Shown: in pieces, positions 9,339 through 17,814 of the stretch
Position numbering within the stretch: position 1 is the first letter of the stretch
How the letters are laid out: every line of letters begins with the position of its first letter
NCBI RefSeq assembly: GCF_005116675.2
Contig: NZ_CP050699.1
Span: 1-64,000, forward strand
DNA: 64,000 bases
Reading direction: 5' to 3'
Origin: Desulfosediminicola ganghwensis
GTDB taxonomy: Bacteria; Desulfobacterota; Desulfobulbia; Desulfobulbales; Desulfocapsaceae
Program-made: the position numbers and the translations under genes
The notes under the pieces: model-generated
Told to the model about the DNA's origin: nothing
What the model saw: the letters and a program-made list of their open reading frames with translations, nothing else
The model's database searches: none

Positions 9339-10044
9339 TTATGCCCCTATCAAACCGTCTTTCACCTGGCCCGAGATCGATACCATCCTGCTCGATATGG
9401 ACGGTACGCTTCTCGACAGCTATTTCGATGACTATTTCTGGGAAGAATACGTGCCGGTTGCATTCGCCGCCCATCACAACCTGAACCCAGAACAAGCCAG
9501 GCAAGCCCTTCTTGAGAGGTACCGGAGTGTGGAAAAAACCCTGCAATGGTCAAATGTTGATTACTGGTCTGAACAACTTGAGCTTGATATCCCCGGCCTG
9601 AAATGTACAATAGATCACTTGATCCAGGTTCATCCCCATGTAATTAATTTTCTCGACTTTCTTCAAGGGGAACAAAAAGATATCTGTTTAGTCACCGCTG
9701 CCCACGAAAAGACCATTGAGATTAAACTGGGCAAAGCGGCAATCGGCACATACTTCGACCGTATCATTCCTATCGAGGAAATCGGCGAAGCTAAAGAGCA
9801 GCCACCGTTCTGGGCAGAACTGGAGCGGGTGTTGGGGTTTGATAAAGACCGCACCCTCATGGTGGACGACAACAGCAATGTGCTGCGCGCCGCTAAAAGC
9901 CACGGTGTAAAACATCTCGTTCATATTGCCAAACCAAGCTCGAAGAAGCCGGTTCGGTATTCAGAGGAATTTCCATCCATTGAATTTTTTAAAGAACTCT
10001 TGTCAGGCCACTATGAAAACCGTAATCCCGCAGCTCATCCCTAG
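9325..10044 (+). CDS. yrfG: HAD hydrolase, GMP/IMP nucleotidase (YrfG type)
   Basis: Haloacid dehalogenase superfamily phosphatase of 239 residues, closely patterned on E. coli YrfG, which removes phosphate from purine 5'-nucleotides. Motif I is LLDMDGTLLD with the nucleophilic and acid/base aspartates. The cap contains the family strings YFW and DYWSEQL, and motif IV appears as MVDDN. It starts inside the last 14 bases of mfd, with GGAG at 9311-9314 as ribosome site; a TTG one codon earlier is less likely. Its 3' end overlaps the next gene by about 32 bases, so the three genes form one transcription unit. The exact substrate is inferred from the E. coli homologue. Confidence 0.87.
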   Translation: MSSSNYAPIKPSFTWPEIDTILLDMDGTLLDSYFDDYFWEEYVPVAFAAHHNLNPEQARQALLERYRSVEKTLQWSNVDYWSEQLELDIPGLKCTIDHLIQVHPHVINFLDFLQGEQKDICLVTAAHEKTIEIKLGKAAIGTYFDRIIPIEEIGEAKEQPPFWAELERVLGFDKDRTLMVDDNSNVLRAAKSHGVKHLVHIAKPSSKKPVRYSEEFPSIEFFKELLSGHYENRNPAAHP

Positions 10045-11203
10045 CCGCCCACGTTCAACTGTAAGTATTGGACTTTTTCTCATTGCCACCCTGATCTGTT
10101 GTGCAACAGCCACATCTTTTGCCCAGGGAAAAATCACCATCGCTGCCAATGGCGGAGGTAACGGCCCGCTCGCTGATACCCTGCCGGCCATTACCATCTC
10201 AGGCCTGGCAGATATTGATTTTATCGAGCTTAACCTTGCTGTTACCAGTGATGACGAGTTAATCATCTTCCCCCGGAACGACCTCGGCAATCTCACCAAT
10301 GTTGATCAACTCTTCCCTGACCGTGCAAATGATGATGGCTCGTACCAGACCACGGATTTCACCCTTCAGGAAATACGCCAGCTCCGCAGATCCATTGATA
10401 CCGGTTCTGATTCCGTCAACCCCGCCGCACCGGTACCACCGTCACTAGGCATTGCCAGCCTGGAAGAGACCCTCGCTCTTTTACGAACCATTGAACACCA
10501 GCAACAGCGTAGAATCGGGATCGCCCCCAAACTGAATGCAGTCAGTCAGTATACGAAGGACGGCAAGGATGTGAGTCGCCTGCTTGTCGCTATGCTGGTG
10601 ACTTTTGGCTACGACCAGGATCAACCTGTCATGCTGCAGAGCAATAACGGCGATGAACTCCAGAGAATCAAGGAAGAATTATTGCCTATGTATGGGTTGG
10701 CAGTACCCCTCATACAACGAATCGATACAGCAGACGATGACACTCAGTCGGCGATATCTTCAGTGAAGAAACCGGACAACAGCTGGATTTTCACTCGACT
10801 TGGCCTACGCATGGTCAGCTCATACGCTGACGGTCTCCTCCTGCCAGGCAGTTATATTCACAAAGGGCTTCCCTCACCACTCCCTCCGGGATTCATAGAT
10901 GACGCCAAAACTCTGGGCCTCGACCTGTTTGTAACAGATACCGTCTCCGGCTCCGATCAGCTCCCTGATTTTGCAGCCAGCTACGATGAACTGCTTGACT
11001 ATTACTATCGGGAGTTGGGGGTCAACGGGGTTCTCACCACTGTTCCCGAAAAAGCGGTGGCCTACTTTCAGCACCAGGCCCAAAAAGAAGCTGAGAAACT
11101 GCAGCAGCAAGCTGAAAACCAGGTACTTCCTCTGTCAGTCTATCTGCAACGCCAGGCTGCTGCGCAGGAAAAGAGCGCACAGCCCGAATCTGCGAACCTT
11201 TAG
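10013..11203 (+). CDS. Secreted GlpQ-like glycerophosphodiesterase homologue, catalytic residues lost
   Basis: Exported protein of 396 residues with a signal peptide ending near residue 38 (ATSFAQG). The body follows periplasmic GlpQ: a first strand, an acidic strand, then a segment FPDRANDDGSY...DFTLQEIR that parallels GlpQ's FPDR...DFTLDEIK. The catalytic positions differ. The HRG of the first strand is replaced by NGG/ANG, the E-x-D pair reads ELN (the Asp is lost, the Glu kept), and the HDH motif reads FPRND. It is therefore likely a non-enzymatic lipid- or glycerophosphodiester-binding relative, or it has a new activity. The C-terminus (about 355-396) is glutamine- and alanine-rich, probably helical. 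It starts within yrfG. The fold call is fairly sure; the function is unknown. Confidence 0.7.
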   Translation: MKTVIPQLIPSRPRSTVSIGLFLIATLICCATATSFAQGKITIAANGGGNGPLADTLPAITISGLADIDFIELNLAVTSDDELIIFPRNDLGNLTNVDQLFPDRANDDGSYQTTDFTLQEIRQLRRSIDTGSDSVNPAAPVPPSLGIASLEETLALLRTIEHQQQRRIGIAPKLNAVSQYTKDGKDVSRLLVAMLVTFGYDQDQPVMLQSNNGDELQRIKEELLPMYGLAVPLIQRIDTADDDTQSAISSVKKPDNSWIFTRLGLRMVSSYADGLLLPGSYIHKGLPSPLPPGFIDDAKTLGLDLFVTDTVSGSDQLPDFAASYDELLDYYYRELGVNGVLTTVPEKAVAYFQHQAQKEAEKLQQQAENQVLPLSVYLQRQAAAQEKSAQPESANL

Positions 11204-11533
11204 CCTGGATCTGGGAGTGAGAACATTGGGTCCTGAATGAAAACGAAACAACAGTTTTTTTGACACAATGTTCCCGCCCCCAAGTAGCCTTACAGAAAAT
11301 ACTCCGGACCACAGCCTAAGTGCTGCAACTCAGGTCACTATTTTCTTATTGCAGCAAGAGTCCATTTTCATTTATCGCCAGCGATATTGAATGATGCTTC
11401 CCCCGCCTGAACTGGTAACACATTCACTTAAACTCCTACAGACCGAAAATTTCCGGGTGAGCAATTGCTCCATTCGCCCGTATCTCCCGCCCCTGCACCT
11501 GCGCCATGCCGCCATCACCAAACCTCGACATTT

Positions 11534-11841
11534 TCACCCCTTTAGTTGACCACTACTGATCTTCGTAGTATAAAGACGAGCTTTACCAAAGAGAGTAGTC
11601 GGAGATATTTCTCCACCCAAACCGACTGTAGCAAAGCCACTTGTATCATTACATTTATGAGCAGTTTTTCCTTGCAGTCCATCTAACCCGAATTTCTCAT
11701 GAGTATTGTGCTCAATATTACAATCATACCAACCAGATGATGAATACAGGAAACAGGATAAGATTTGTCACTTCCAGCAAATCCCAGCCCAGCTCCTTGA
11801 AGATAATCCCATGAGAAACCAAGGCTAATCGCCTGCGTCAT
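11534..11841 (-). pseudogene. Possible frameshifted small gene remnant
   Basis: On the minus strand an ATG at 11841 opens about 40 codons beginning [18 protein letters not shown]. After one frame change, about 70 open codons follow (including GLDGLQGKTAHKCND and GGEISPTTLFGKARL), ending in TGA at 11534-11536. The stretch is more AT-rich than the flanking genes. The glycine/aromatic pattern could be a beta-rich surface protein, but I recognise no family. Chance open frames of this size are common, so this is only a suggestion. Confidence 0.22.
11546..11574 (+). promoter_or_regulatory. Putative sigma-70 promoter of the mmd genes
   Basis: TTGACC (11546-11551), 17-base spacer, TATAAA (11569-11574). 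The spacer contains an ACTAC/GTAGT inverted repeat that could be an operator. It points toward mmdA about 320 bases downstream. Confidence 0.5.
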
Positions 11842-11900
11842 TTTTCCGGCGCCACTTCACAGGTACAACCCGATCTGTACAGCTGTATTCAGGAGAACCC

Positions 11901-13451
11901 ATGACCACGAGAGACCACCTCGATAAACTCCATGCCCTGCGAGCTGAAGCCCGTATGGGAGGAGGACAGGCACGTATTGATAAACAACACGCCCTCGGTC
12001 GCATGACCGCACGTGAGCGTATTGACCTGCTTCTTGACCAGGGCTCTTTTGAAGAGTTCGACATGTTTAAGACCCACCGTTGCCACGATTTCGGCATGGA
12101 GAAAAAGACTTTCCCCGGCGACGGTGTAGTGACCGGGTACGGTACGGTCAACGGACGCCTGGTGTATGTCTACGCCCAGGATTTCACTGTCCTCGGCGGT
12201 TCTTTGTCTGAGACCATGGCTGAAAAAATATGTAAAGTCATGGAATTGGCCATGAAAAACGGGGCTCCGGTCATCGGTCTTAACGACTCTGGCGGTGCAC
12301 GCATACAAGAAGGTATCGAGAGCCTTGCCGGGTATTCCGATATCTTCCTGAAAAACGTTATGGCCTCTGGCGTAATTCCCCAGATATCAGCCATTTTCGG
12401 CCCCTGCGCCGGCGGTGCGGTCTACTCGCCCGCGCTCACAGACTTTATCGTCATGGTGCAGAAGAACTCCTACATGTTCCTCACCGGGCCTACTGTGGTA
12501 AAGGCTGTTACCCATGAGGATGTCACCGTCGAACAGCTTGGCGGTGCGGAAATGCACTCCAGTCAGTCCGGTGTTGCCGACTATGCAGCAGAAAGCGGCA
12601 TGGACGCCATCGACTATGTCAAGACCCTGCTCAGCTATCTGCCCCAGAATAACATGGAGGCCCCTGCCACCATCGAGTGTACCGACCCTGTCGAGCGTCG
12701 CTCGGAGCTGCTCAATGAGATTGTCCCAACCAGGCCGAGCGCTGCTTATGACATGAAGAACGTCATCAATGAGATCGTCGACAATGGCGATTTTTTTGAG
12801 ATCAAAGAGAATTTTGCCCCCAACCTGATCACCGGCTTTGCCCGCTTAGACGGCATGAGCGTCGGCATCGTCGCCAACCAGCCCTACAGCCTCTCAGGCG
12901 TGCTGGACATCAACGCCTCCGTAAAAGGCGCCCGCTTCGTACGCTTCTGCGACTGTTTCAACATCCCGGTTATCACCCTGGTTGATGTACCCGGCTTCCT
13001 GCCCGGAACTGTGCAGGAGTATGGTGGCATCATCCGCAACGGCGCCAAGATGCTTTACGCCTATGCCGAAGCCACCGTGCCGAAAATCACTGTCGTTACC
13101 AGAAAAGCTTACGGCGGTGCCTACTGCGTTATGTCTTCCAAACACCTGCGGGGTGATATCAACTACGCCTGGCCTACCTCCGAGATCGCTGTAATGGGTG
13201 CTAAAGGCGCTGCTGGCGTGCTTTACGCCAGACAGGCAAAGGGTACCGAAGACCCAGCCGCCTTTCTCGCTACCAAGGAGCAGGAGTATCAGGATGCCGT
13301 AGCCAACCCGTATGTCGCTGCTCGTCGGGGTTATGTGGACGATATTATTGAACCTGCCAACACCAGATTCCGTATCATCCGTGCCCTGCACATGAGCAAA
13401 AACAAGCAGGATGTAAACCCGATGAAAAAGCATGGCAATATGCCCCTGTAA
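11901..13451 (+). CDS. mmdA: Methylmalonyl-CoA carboxyltransferase / decarboxylase alpha subunit
   Basis: Carboxyltransferase of 516 residues (crotonase-like fold, two halves). It moves CO2 between methylmalonyl- or propionyl-CoA and biotin. It resembles the 12S subunit of propionibacterial transcarboxylase through the whole length: [10 protein letters not shown], an oxyanion-type glycine pair in [15 protein letters not shown], the second-half oxyanion region RKAYGGAY, and the C-terminal KKHGN. AGGAG precedes the ATG. In Desulfobulbus-like bacteria this enzyme links pyruvate/oxaloacetate to propionate via methylmalonyl-CoA. No membrane (sodium-pump beta) subunit or 5S pyruvate subunit is in the window, so transcarboxylase, decarboxylase or carboxylase cannot be told apart. 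A small subunit and a biotin carrier follow. Confidence 0.9.
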   Translation: MTTRDHLDKLHALRAEARMGGGQARIDKQHALGRMTARERIDLLLDQGSFEEFDMFKTHRCHDFGMEKKTFPGDGVVTGYGTVNGRLVYVYAQDFTVLGGSLSETMAEKICKVMELAMKNGAPVIGLNDSGGARIQEGIESLAGYSDIFLKNVMASGVIPQISAIFGPCAGGAVYSPALTDFIVMVQKNSYMFLTGPTVVKAVTHEDVTVEQLGGAEMHSSQSGVADYAAESGMDAIDYVKTLLSYLPQNNMEAPATIECTDPVERRSELLNEIVPTRPSAAYDMKNVINEIVDNGDFFEIKENFAPNLITGFARLDGMSVGIVANQPYSLSGVLDINASVKGARFVRFCDCFNIPVITLVDVPGFLPGTVQEYGGIIRNGAKMLYAYAEATVPKITVVTRKAYGGAYCVMSSKHLRGDINYAWPTSEIAVMGAKGAAGVLYARQAKGTEDPAAFLATKEQEYQDAVANPYVAARRGYVDDIIEPANTRFRIIRALHMSKNKQDVNPMKKHGNMPL

Positions 13452-13481
13452 AGGAGAGTTGTCTTTTCCCTGTACCACCGT

Positions 13482-13572
13482 ATAAAAACCAATTGCTGCC
13501 CTAAGGTGACCGACCAAAATGCGACAGCAATGGGTTTTTATCCAGCTCTGGTCAATTCCCGTGAACTGACCA
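13482..13572 (+). repeat. Two hairpins in the mmdA - small-subunit gap
   Basis: The first has 17-base arms with one mismatch: ATAAAAACCAATTGCTG (13482-13498) and CAGCAATGGGTTTTTAT (13525-13541). The second has 10-base arms with one mismatch: TGGTCAATTC (13549-13558) and GAACTGACCA (13563-13572). They fill most of the 190-base gap and could set the ratio of carboxyltransferase to the downstream subunits by 3'-end protection or partial termination (inference). Confidence 0.5.
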
Positions 13573-13642
13573 AAGCTGAGGGGAAAATGTACTTTCTTGA
13601 AATTTTTAGATATTGAGATCAACACCCAGGGCAGGAACAGAT

Positions 13643-13846
13643 ATGAACGACTCTGAAAAGCAGCAACTCATGGCGGAAGGAGAGATCCTGCTGGCCATAG
13701 CCACAGCTGTCCACCTCGAAACCAATTTCCCGGAAGGCAGGCAAAACCTCACCATCAAGGATGACCAACAGTCACCATGGGGCTTCACCGGTAAGCTGCA
13801 GCGAATAACCAGCAGAAAAAATATTCAGATCCGGAGCAGAAAGTGA
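13643..13846 (+). CDS. Small accessory subunit of the mmd complex (OadG/epsilon-like)
   Basis: A 67-residue soluble protein between the carboxyltransferase and biotin-carrier genes. The first half is helical (AEGEILLAIATAVHLE), and the second half contains SPWGFTGKLQRITSRK. Short proteins with a conserved SxW-x-x-GR/K-like motif recur in this position in acyl-CoA carboxylase and decarboxylase operons. No transmembrane helix is present, so it is not a classical OadG. AGGAACAG precedes the ATG. Its stop overlaps the next start (GTGA), which implies translational coupling and fixed stoichiometry. The role is inferred from position and motif. Confidence 0.6.
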   Translation: MNDSEKQQLMAEGEILLAIATAVHLETNFPEGRQNLTIKDDQQSPWGFTGKLQRITSRKNIQIRSRK

Positions 13847-14304
13847 AACAGTATAAACTCGCCATTAATGGCAATCCGTATACCGTAAAGATTCTCGAAC
13901 TTGCCAAAGATGTTGTTACCGCAGAGGTCAATGGCATCCGGCACACCGTCGCTATAGATGAGATAGAAAACCTGGCACTGTTTGGTACCGGACAACAGCC
14001 ACCGCAATCTCAACCTGTGCCGGCAGCACCAAGCCGCAAAGCCGGGGAACAGAAATCCACAGCAGCGCACACCGCACCATCACTGTTTGGCTCAGACAAT
14101 GTGATTGCCCCCATTCCCGGCCAGATTATCGCCATCAACGTGGCCAGGGGACAAGAGATCTGCAAAGGCGAGCCGGTTCTCGTTCTGGAGGCCATGAAGA
14201 TGGAAAATATCATCACTGCCAAGCGTGACGGCGTCATCGCGGAAATTTGTGTTAGCGCAGGTGAAGCAGTGACCCAGGACCAGGTGCTGATAACCATGGC
14301 ATAA
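13843..14304 (+). CDS. mmdC: Biotin carboxyl carrier protein of the methylmalonyl-CoA carboxyltransferase
   Basis: 153 residues, with a GTG start overlapping the previous stop. An N-terminal beta region (MKQYKLAINGNPYTVKI) and a proline/alanine-rich flexible linker (about 48-75) lead to the C-terminal biotinyl domain. That domain has the invariant biotinylation motif EAMKMEN, in which the lysine between the methionines carries biotin. It matches the 1.3S subunit of transcarboxylase and MmdC-type carriers. It delivers carboxybiotin to MmdA. The partner that charges or discharges the biotin at the other site is not encoded here. Confidence 0.9.
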   Translation: MKQYKLAINGNPYTVKILELAKDVVTAEVNGIRHTVAIDEIENLALFGTGQQPPQSQPVPAAPSRKAGEQKSTAAHTAPSLFGSDNVIAPIPGQIIAINVARGQEICKGEPVLVLEAMKMENIITAKRDGVIAEICVSAGEAVTQDQVLITMA

Positions 14305-14505
14305 CCTTGCCAGGCCAGGCCTCCACTACCCGCTCCAATGCATAACCTGCTGCAGCCTGTTGAAGTCATCACACCCTTCCACAGGCTGCACCTCTCAACG
14401 GTGCACCTCTTTTTTTCCTTGCCTCTTATCTCCTAACTCATAAGATATAAGAGAATCAGCAGCAAACCACCAATCCCAGGTTTTGACCACAGTCGTGGAG
14501 ACAAC

Positions 14506-14772
14506 ATGGCAACACCACCAGTCAGGCTCTTTGCACTCAGCACCTGTATCCACTGCAAGGCTCTCAAGAAACTGTTAACCAGAAACAACATTACCTTTGA
14601 GTGGACTGATGTCGACCTGCTCCCCAAAGAGGAGCGCGATCATTTTTTTGCCCAGATTGCCGAGCACAATCCGAAAAAAAGTTTCCCCATCGTCATGATA
14701 GGCAACAAAGCAATTATCGGAGATCAAAGAAAGCTTATACTCAAGGAGCTTGGACTCGTCGATGAACAGTGA
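14506..14772 (+). CDS. Glutaredoxin-like thiol-disulfide protein
   Basis: 88 residues with a glutaredoxin/NrdH fold. The redox motif CIHC sits near residue 15, the cis-proline segment is FPIVMI, and GxQ/K follows (IIGDQRKLI). The next gene encodes a ferredoxin:thioredoxin reductase catalytic subunit and starts inside its last codons. This suggests that this protein is the disulfide substrate reduced by ferredoxin through that enzyme, in place of a standard thioredoxin (inference). The ATG at 14506 is chosen because it opens just before the first beta strand. Confidence 0.85.
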   Translation: MATPPVRLFALSTCIHCKALKKLLTRNNITFEWTDVDLLPKEERDHFFAQIAEHNPKKSFPIVMIGNKAIIGDQRKLILKELGLVDEQ

Positions 14773-15088
14773 AACGCTTTACCGAATACTCAAAAAAACG
14801 AATGAGCCCAAAGGGTACTTTTTCAACCGGGACCGTAAGATAACCATGGAACTGCTCGAAGGGCTGCTCACTAATAAAGCACGATATGGCTACATGTGCT
14901 GCCCATGCCGTATGGCCCAAGAGGATGTTGAAAAGGACCGTGATATTATCTGCCCCTGTGATTACCGGGAAGACGATGTACAAGAATTCGGCAGTTGTTA
15001 TTGTGGACTCTATGTTTCCCGCAACTGGAATGATGGTGTAATTGAACACACAACAGTTCCCGAGCGGCGTCCTGCGGAGAAATGCTGA
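14762..15088 (+). CDS. ftrC: Ferredoxin:thioredoxin reductase catalytic (beta) subunit
   Basis: 108 residues. It has the full family signature: CCPCR, then CPC, then CYCGLY, which together bind a [4Fe-4S] cluster next to the active-site disulfide. The enzyme passes single electrons from ferredoxin to a dithiol protein. No alpha (variable) subunit is nearby, as is usual outside oxygenic phototrophs. The ATG at 14762 overlaps the glutaredoxin-like gene by 11 bases, with AAGGAG at 14743-14748; a TTG four codons earlier is possible. This is probably a two-gene ferredoxin-driven redox relay. Confidence 0.9.
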   Translation: MNSETLYRILKKTNEPKGYFFNRDRKITMELLEGLLTNKARYGYMCCPCRMAQEDVEKDRDIICPCDYREDDVQEFGSCYCGLYVSRNWNDGVIEHTTVPERRPAEKC

Positions 15089-15246
15089 CCTGAAGATTTC
15101 ACCTTCCCGCTCGCTCCAACCTGACAAGCTTCTGTCATCCCTCTCTTTTTCTATTGCAGCCCGATCATGATCTGTGCTAGTACTCAGCCCTTCCCCAACA
15201 ATTTCTATTGTCGCATCAGCAATTTCTAATTTCCGGAGCGCAGGCC

Positions 15247-16137
15247 ATGCCCCATAGCCGTTCATTTTCCATCCCTACTCTGGCCCTGCTGCTCGCCATG
15301 GTTCTCTGGGCAAGCTCATTTATCGCCCTGAAAATAGCCTTCCGGGAATATGACCCGATGATCGTTATTTTCGGCCGTATGCTGATTGCCAGTCTCTGCT
15401 TTTTATGTATCGGCAAAAGACTGGCCAAGTCCCTCGATTACCAGAAAGGTGATTACAAACCGATACTCTTCATGGCCTTCTGTGAACCATGCCTCTACTT
15501 CATATTTGAAGCCAAGGCCATTGAAAATACAACTGCCTCCCAGGCTGGCCTGATCACAGCCATGCTGCCGGTACTGGTTATGGCCTCGGCTTCCGTACTG
15601 CTCAAGGAGTTGGTCAGTAAAAAAGCATGGACCGGGGCCTTGCTGGCTGTGGCGGGGGTCTGCTGGCTAACCGCTGAATCGTCGCCCAGCGCCGATGCCC
15701 CTAATCCCGTACTCGGCAACTTCTATGAGTTTCTGGCAATGGTCTGTGCCGCCGGCTACACCATCTCTTTAAAAAAACTGACCAGCCGGTACTCTCCCTT
15801 TTTCCTTACTGCCATGCAGGCAATGGTCGGCTGCGTCTTTTACCTGCCACTCATCTTTTTACCGAGTACGGAGTTGCCAGAACGGTTTGTCTTCCTGCCC
15901 GCCATGGCAATCGTCTACCTGGGCGCAATTATCACCCTTGGTGCTTACGGGCTCTACAATTTCTCACTGAAACATGTACCGGCCAGCAGAGCTGCAGTCT
16001 TCGTCAATCTGATCCCGGTTTTTTCAGTACTCCTTGGCTGGATGGTACTAGGTGAAACCCTTTCGCCAAGACAACTTGTCGCCGCAGTGCTGGTGATGGT
16101 CGGGGTTTTTCTCAGTCAGCATGAGAGCAGGGAATAG
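15247..16137 (+). CDS. EamA/DMT family transporter
   Basis: About 296 residues, inner membrane, ten predicted helices in two EamA repeats. The first repeat opens with LALLLAMVLWASSFIALKIAF, shown here only as a segment, and the second near residue 145 with FLAMVCAAGYTISLKKL. It is a drug/metabolite exporter of unknown substrate. The ATG at 15247 is preceded by GGAG eight bases upstream, which rules out an ATG-less upstream extension in the same frame. It lies 160 bases after ftrC and is probably independent. No regulatory signal was recognised. Confidence 0.85.
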   Translation: MPHSRSFSIPTLALLLAMVLWASSFIALKIAFREYDPMIVIFGRMLIASLCFLCIGKRLAKSLDYQKGDYKPILFMAFCEPCLYFIFEAKAIENTTASQAGLITAMLPVLVMASASVLLKELVSKKAWTGALLAVAGVCWLTAESSPSADAPNPVLGNFYEFLAMVCAAGYTISLKKLTSRYSPFFLTAMQAMVGCVFYLPLIFLPSTELPERFVFLPAMAIVYLGAIITLGAYGLYNFSLKHVPASRAAVFVNLIPVFSVLLGWMVLGETLSPRQLVAAVLVMVGVFLSQHESRE

Positions 16138-16253
16138 CTGAGAGTTACCCTGACGGGCAGGGCAGCAGCAAGTGTAGAAACCATGCAGGATCGGCAAGCT
16201 GTATCTACTTCATATTTGCTCTCTCCAGGGAAGGGGAATCGGCAAACACAAGG

Positions 16254-16628
16254 TCAGTTCGCTTGTTTTTTACTGCCCCGATACCCCTTGTTTGAGTCCT
16301 GAAGTTCGTTGAAGCGCTCTTCAGACATAAATGACTTGAATGCAGGCATAATTATCTGGTCATGCCTACCCTCCCGGGCCAGCTCCTCGGCCTGATCCAT
16401 GGCCTCACGTATCTCGCGATTGGCCTTTTTAGCCTGATATTTATCGTCATACCTGACATATGGCCGCTCTATAGAGTCTGGATTGGCCCCGTTCATCAAC
16501 TGCCCGATATATGTTCTGGCATTCATCTGGTTCCTGGTGACCTTCTCCTGCCAGCCAGCAATTGCCGGAGAACTGCTGAAAATCAGCGCAGTAACCAGGA
16601 CAAAAACTGTCAGGGCTATGTTTCTCAT
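16254..16628 (-). CDS. Secreted small protein of unknown function
   Basis: About 124 residues. A clear signal peptide (MRNIALTVFVLVTALIF...PAIAG) is cleaved near residue 25. The mature part is charged and helical (QAKKANREIREAMDQAEELAREGR) and ends in a basic glycine/lysine tail. I recognise no family. The third in-frame start, at 16628, has AAGGTG six bases ahead. It lies 13 bases downstream of the cNMP/PilZ sensor gene on the same strand, so both are likely one transcript, and it could be an envelope output or partner of that sensor. Confidence 0.7.
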   Translation of the reverse strand: MRNIALTVFVLVTALIFSSSPAIAGWQEKVTRNQMNARTYIGQLMNGANPDSIERPYVRYDDKYQAKKANREIREAMDQAEELAREGRHDQIIMPAFKSFMSEERFNELQDSNKGYRGSKKQAN

Positions 16629-16641
16629 TTCCATCACCTTG

Positions 16642-17628
16642 CTACTTCTTTTCTATAAATATCAACAGCTTGTCGAAGTCCTGCTCAGAGAGCATCGACT
16701 TGAAGCGAACATGCAGCATAAAATCATTGTAGTGCAGATCACTGACCCGAACAACCAGGCCAGGCAGATGCAGAATTCCCGCTCTAGTACCAGTGCTGCC
16801 CTGAAAGGCCAGATCCAGCTCGCACCCCAGGAGCATACGGGCATGGTCAGGTTGGGAACTGTGGATATCAAAGCTGACTCCGCCCAATGATATATCGACC
16901 AGAGAGCCAACGCCGTAACCATCGCCTTTCTGCAATTCATCAGTAATCAACGTGATCTTGACCCTGCCCTCCACTTTCTGTCTCTCATGGGAGCGTTTCT
17001 CAAATGAATTCTTCTTTAGTAACTCCAAAGCTCTTGAGTTTTTCTGACAGTACTCTGCAATCTTCGCATAGAGACCCGGGTACTGATCTTCCCACCCCTC
17101 GGTATCACTTTTATTCAATACGTAGAGTTGTACGTCGCTCTGCGAGCCTACTGAAAAGGTTGGCGTGCTTAAAGAGAAGAAGGTCTCATCTCCAAGAATA
17201 TCTCCACGTGAGAGTTGACCAAGCAAAATACGCTGACTTCCTCTGGTGTGAAAGAGCGTTACCCGACCGCTGTCGATAAAAAGTAATCTCGTCTCCGGCT
17301 TTTCCTGCCGTATTAAAAACTTACCCTTCGGAACTGTTATCTTCCTCATGGAATGGAACAGGCAGTTTTTCTCTTCGAGGGTGAGTTGGTTGTAGAGCGT
17401 AGCCCAGATAGTCAGATGATCCTGGTCCAGCTTCCGGCTCATCTGCTCTTCGATAATTTCTGCCGAACGAACAATGGAACCCAGTTCCATCGGAAAGCGT
17501 AGCATCAGCTCTTCCCTGACGCTTCGGGCTCTGGCAAATTGTCCTTCCTGTGCCAGCGTTCTTACGCTTTCCACAAGTGACTCAGGCGTCTGTAAACCAA
17601 TACTGCCTTTTTTCCTTAGCTCGGTCAT
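16642..17628 (-). CDS. Double sensor: cyclic-nucleotide-binding domain plus PilZ domain
   Basis: 328 residues, cytoplasmic. Residues 1-75 are helical. Residues 80-195 form a Crp-like cNMP-binding beta roll (KGKFLIRQEKPE...FIDSGRVTLF...GQLSRGDILGDE). Residues 215-328 form a PilZ domain with the c-di-GMP motifs RSHER (RxxxR) and DISLGG (D/NxSxxG). No DNA-binding helix-turn-helix is present, so it is not a transcription factor of the Crp type. It could integrate two nucleotide signals to control surface behaviour. The canonical arginine/serine of cAMP-binding pockets is not obvious, so the first ligand is uncertain. Confidence 0.87.
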   Translation of the reverse strand: MTELRKKGSIGLQTPESLVESVRTLAQEGQFARARSVREELMLRFPMELGSIVRSAEIIEEQMSRKLDQDHLTIWATLYNQLTLEEKNCLFHSMRKITVPKGKFLIRQEKPETRLLFIDSGRVTLFHTRGSQRILLGQLSRGDILGDETFFSLSTPTFSVGSQSDVQLYVLNKSDTEGWEDQYPGLYAKIAEYCQKNSRALELLKKNSFEKRSHERQKVEGRVKITLITDELQKGDGYGVGSLVDISLGGVSFDIHSSQPDHARMLLGCELDLAFQGSTGTRAGILHLPGLVVRVSDLHYNDFMLHVRFKSMLSEQDFDKLLIFIEKK

Positions 17629-17814
17629 CGTCTCACCCGTTTTGTTTATAACTTCAGTATTAATTGTTTCTACTACAAGTTAAAACCGGACTCCCGCTTA
17701 AAATCAAAGTACCAGGAAATTGACAATGAGACTCGTATTAAAATTTAATTACCTATTAATTACAGTTTCTTCAACCCACCAGGCAGACACCGGAAGATGA
17801 CAGTTGTGACTGTA

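Larger units (their letters stand above)
11204..11900. other. 700-base gap before mmdA
   Basis: It contains an 8-bp inverted repeat TGCTGCAA/TTGCAGCA (11321-11356), a perfect 12-bp palindrome GAGCAATTGCTC (11460-11471), a good promoter (11546-11574) and an AT-rich stretch (11534-11841) that reads as a broken minus-strand coding fragment. The leader from the promoter to mmdA would be about 320 bases long. No riboswitch class was recognised. Confidence 0.5.
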
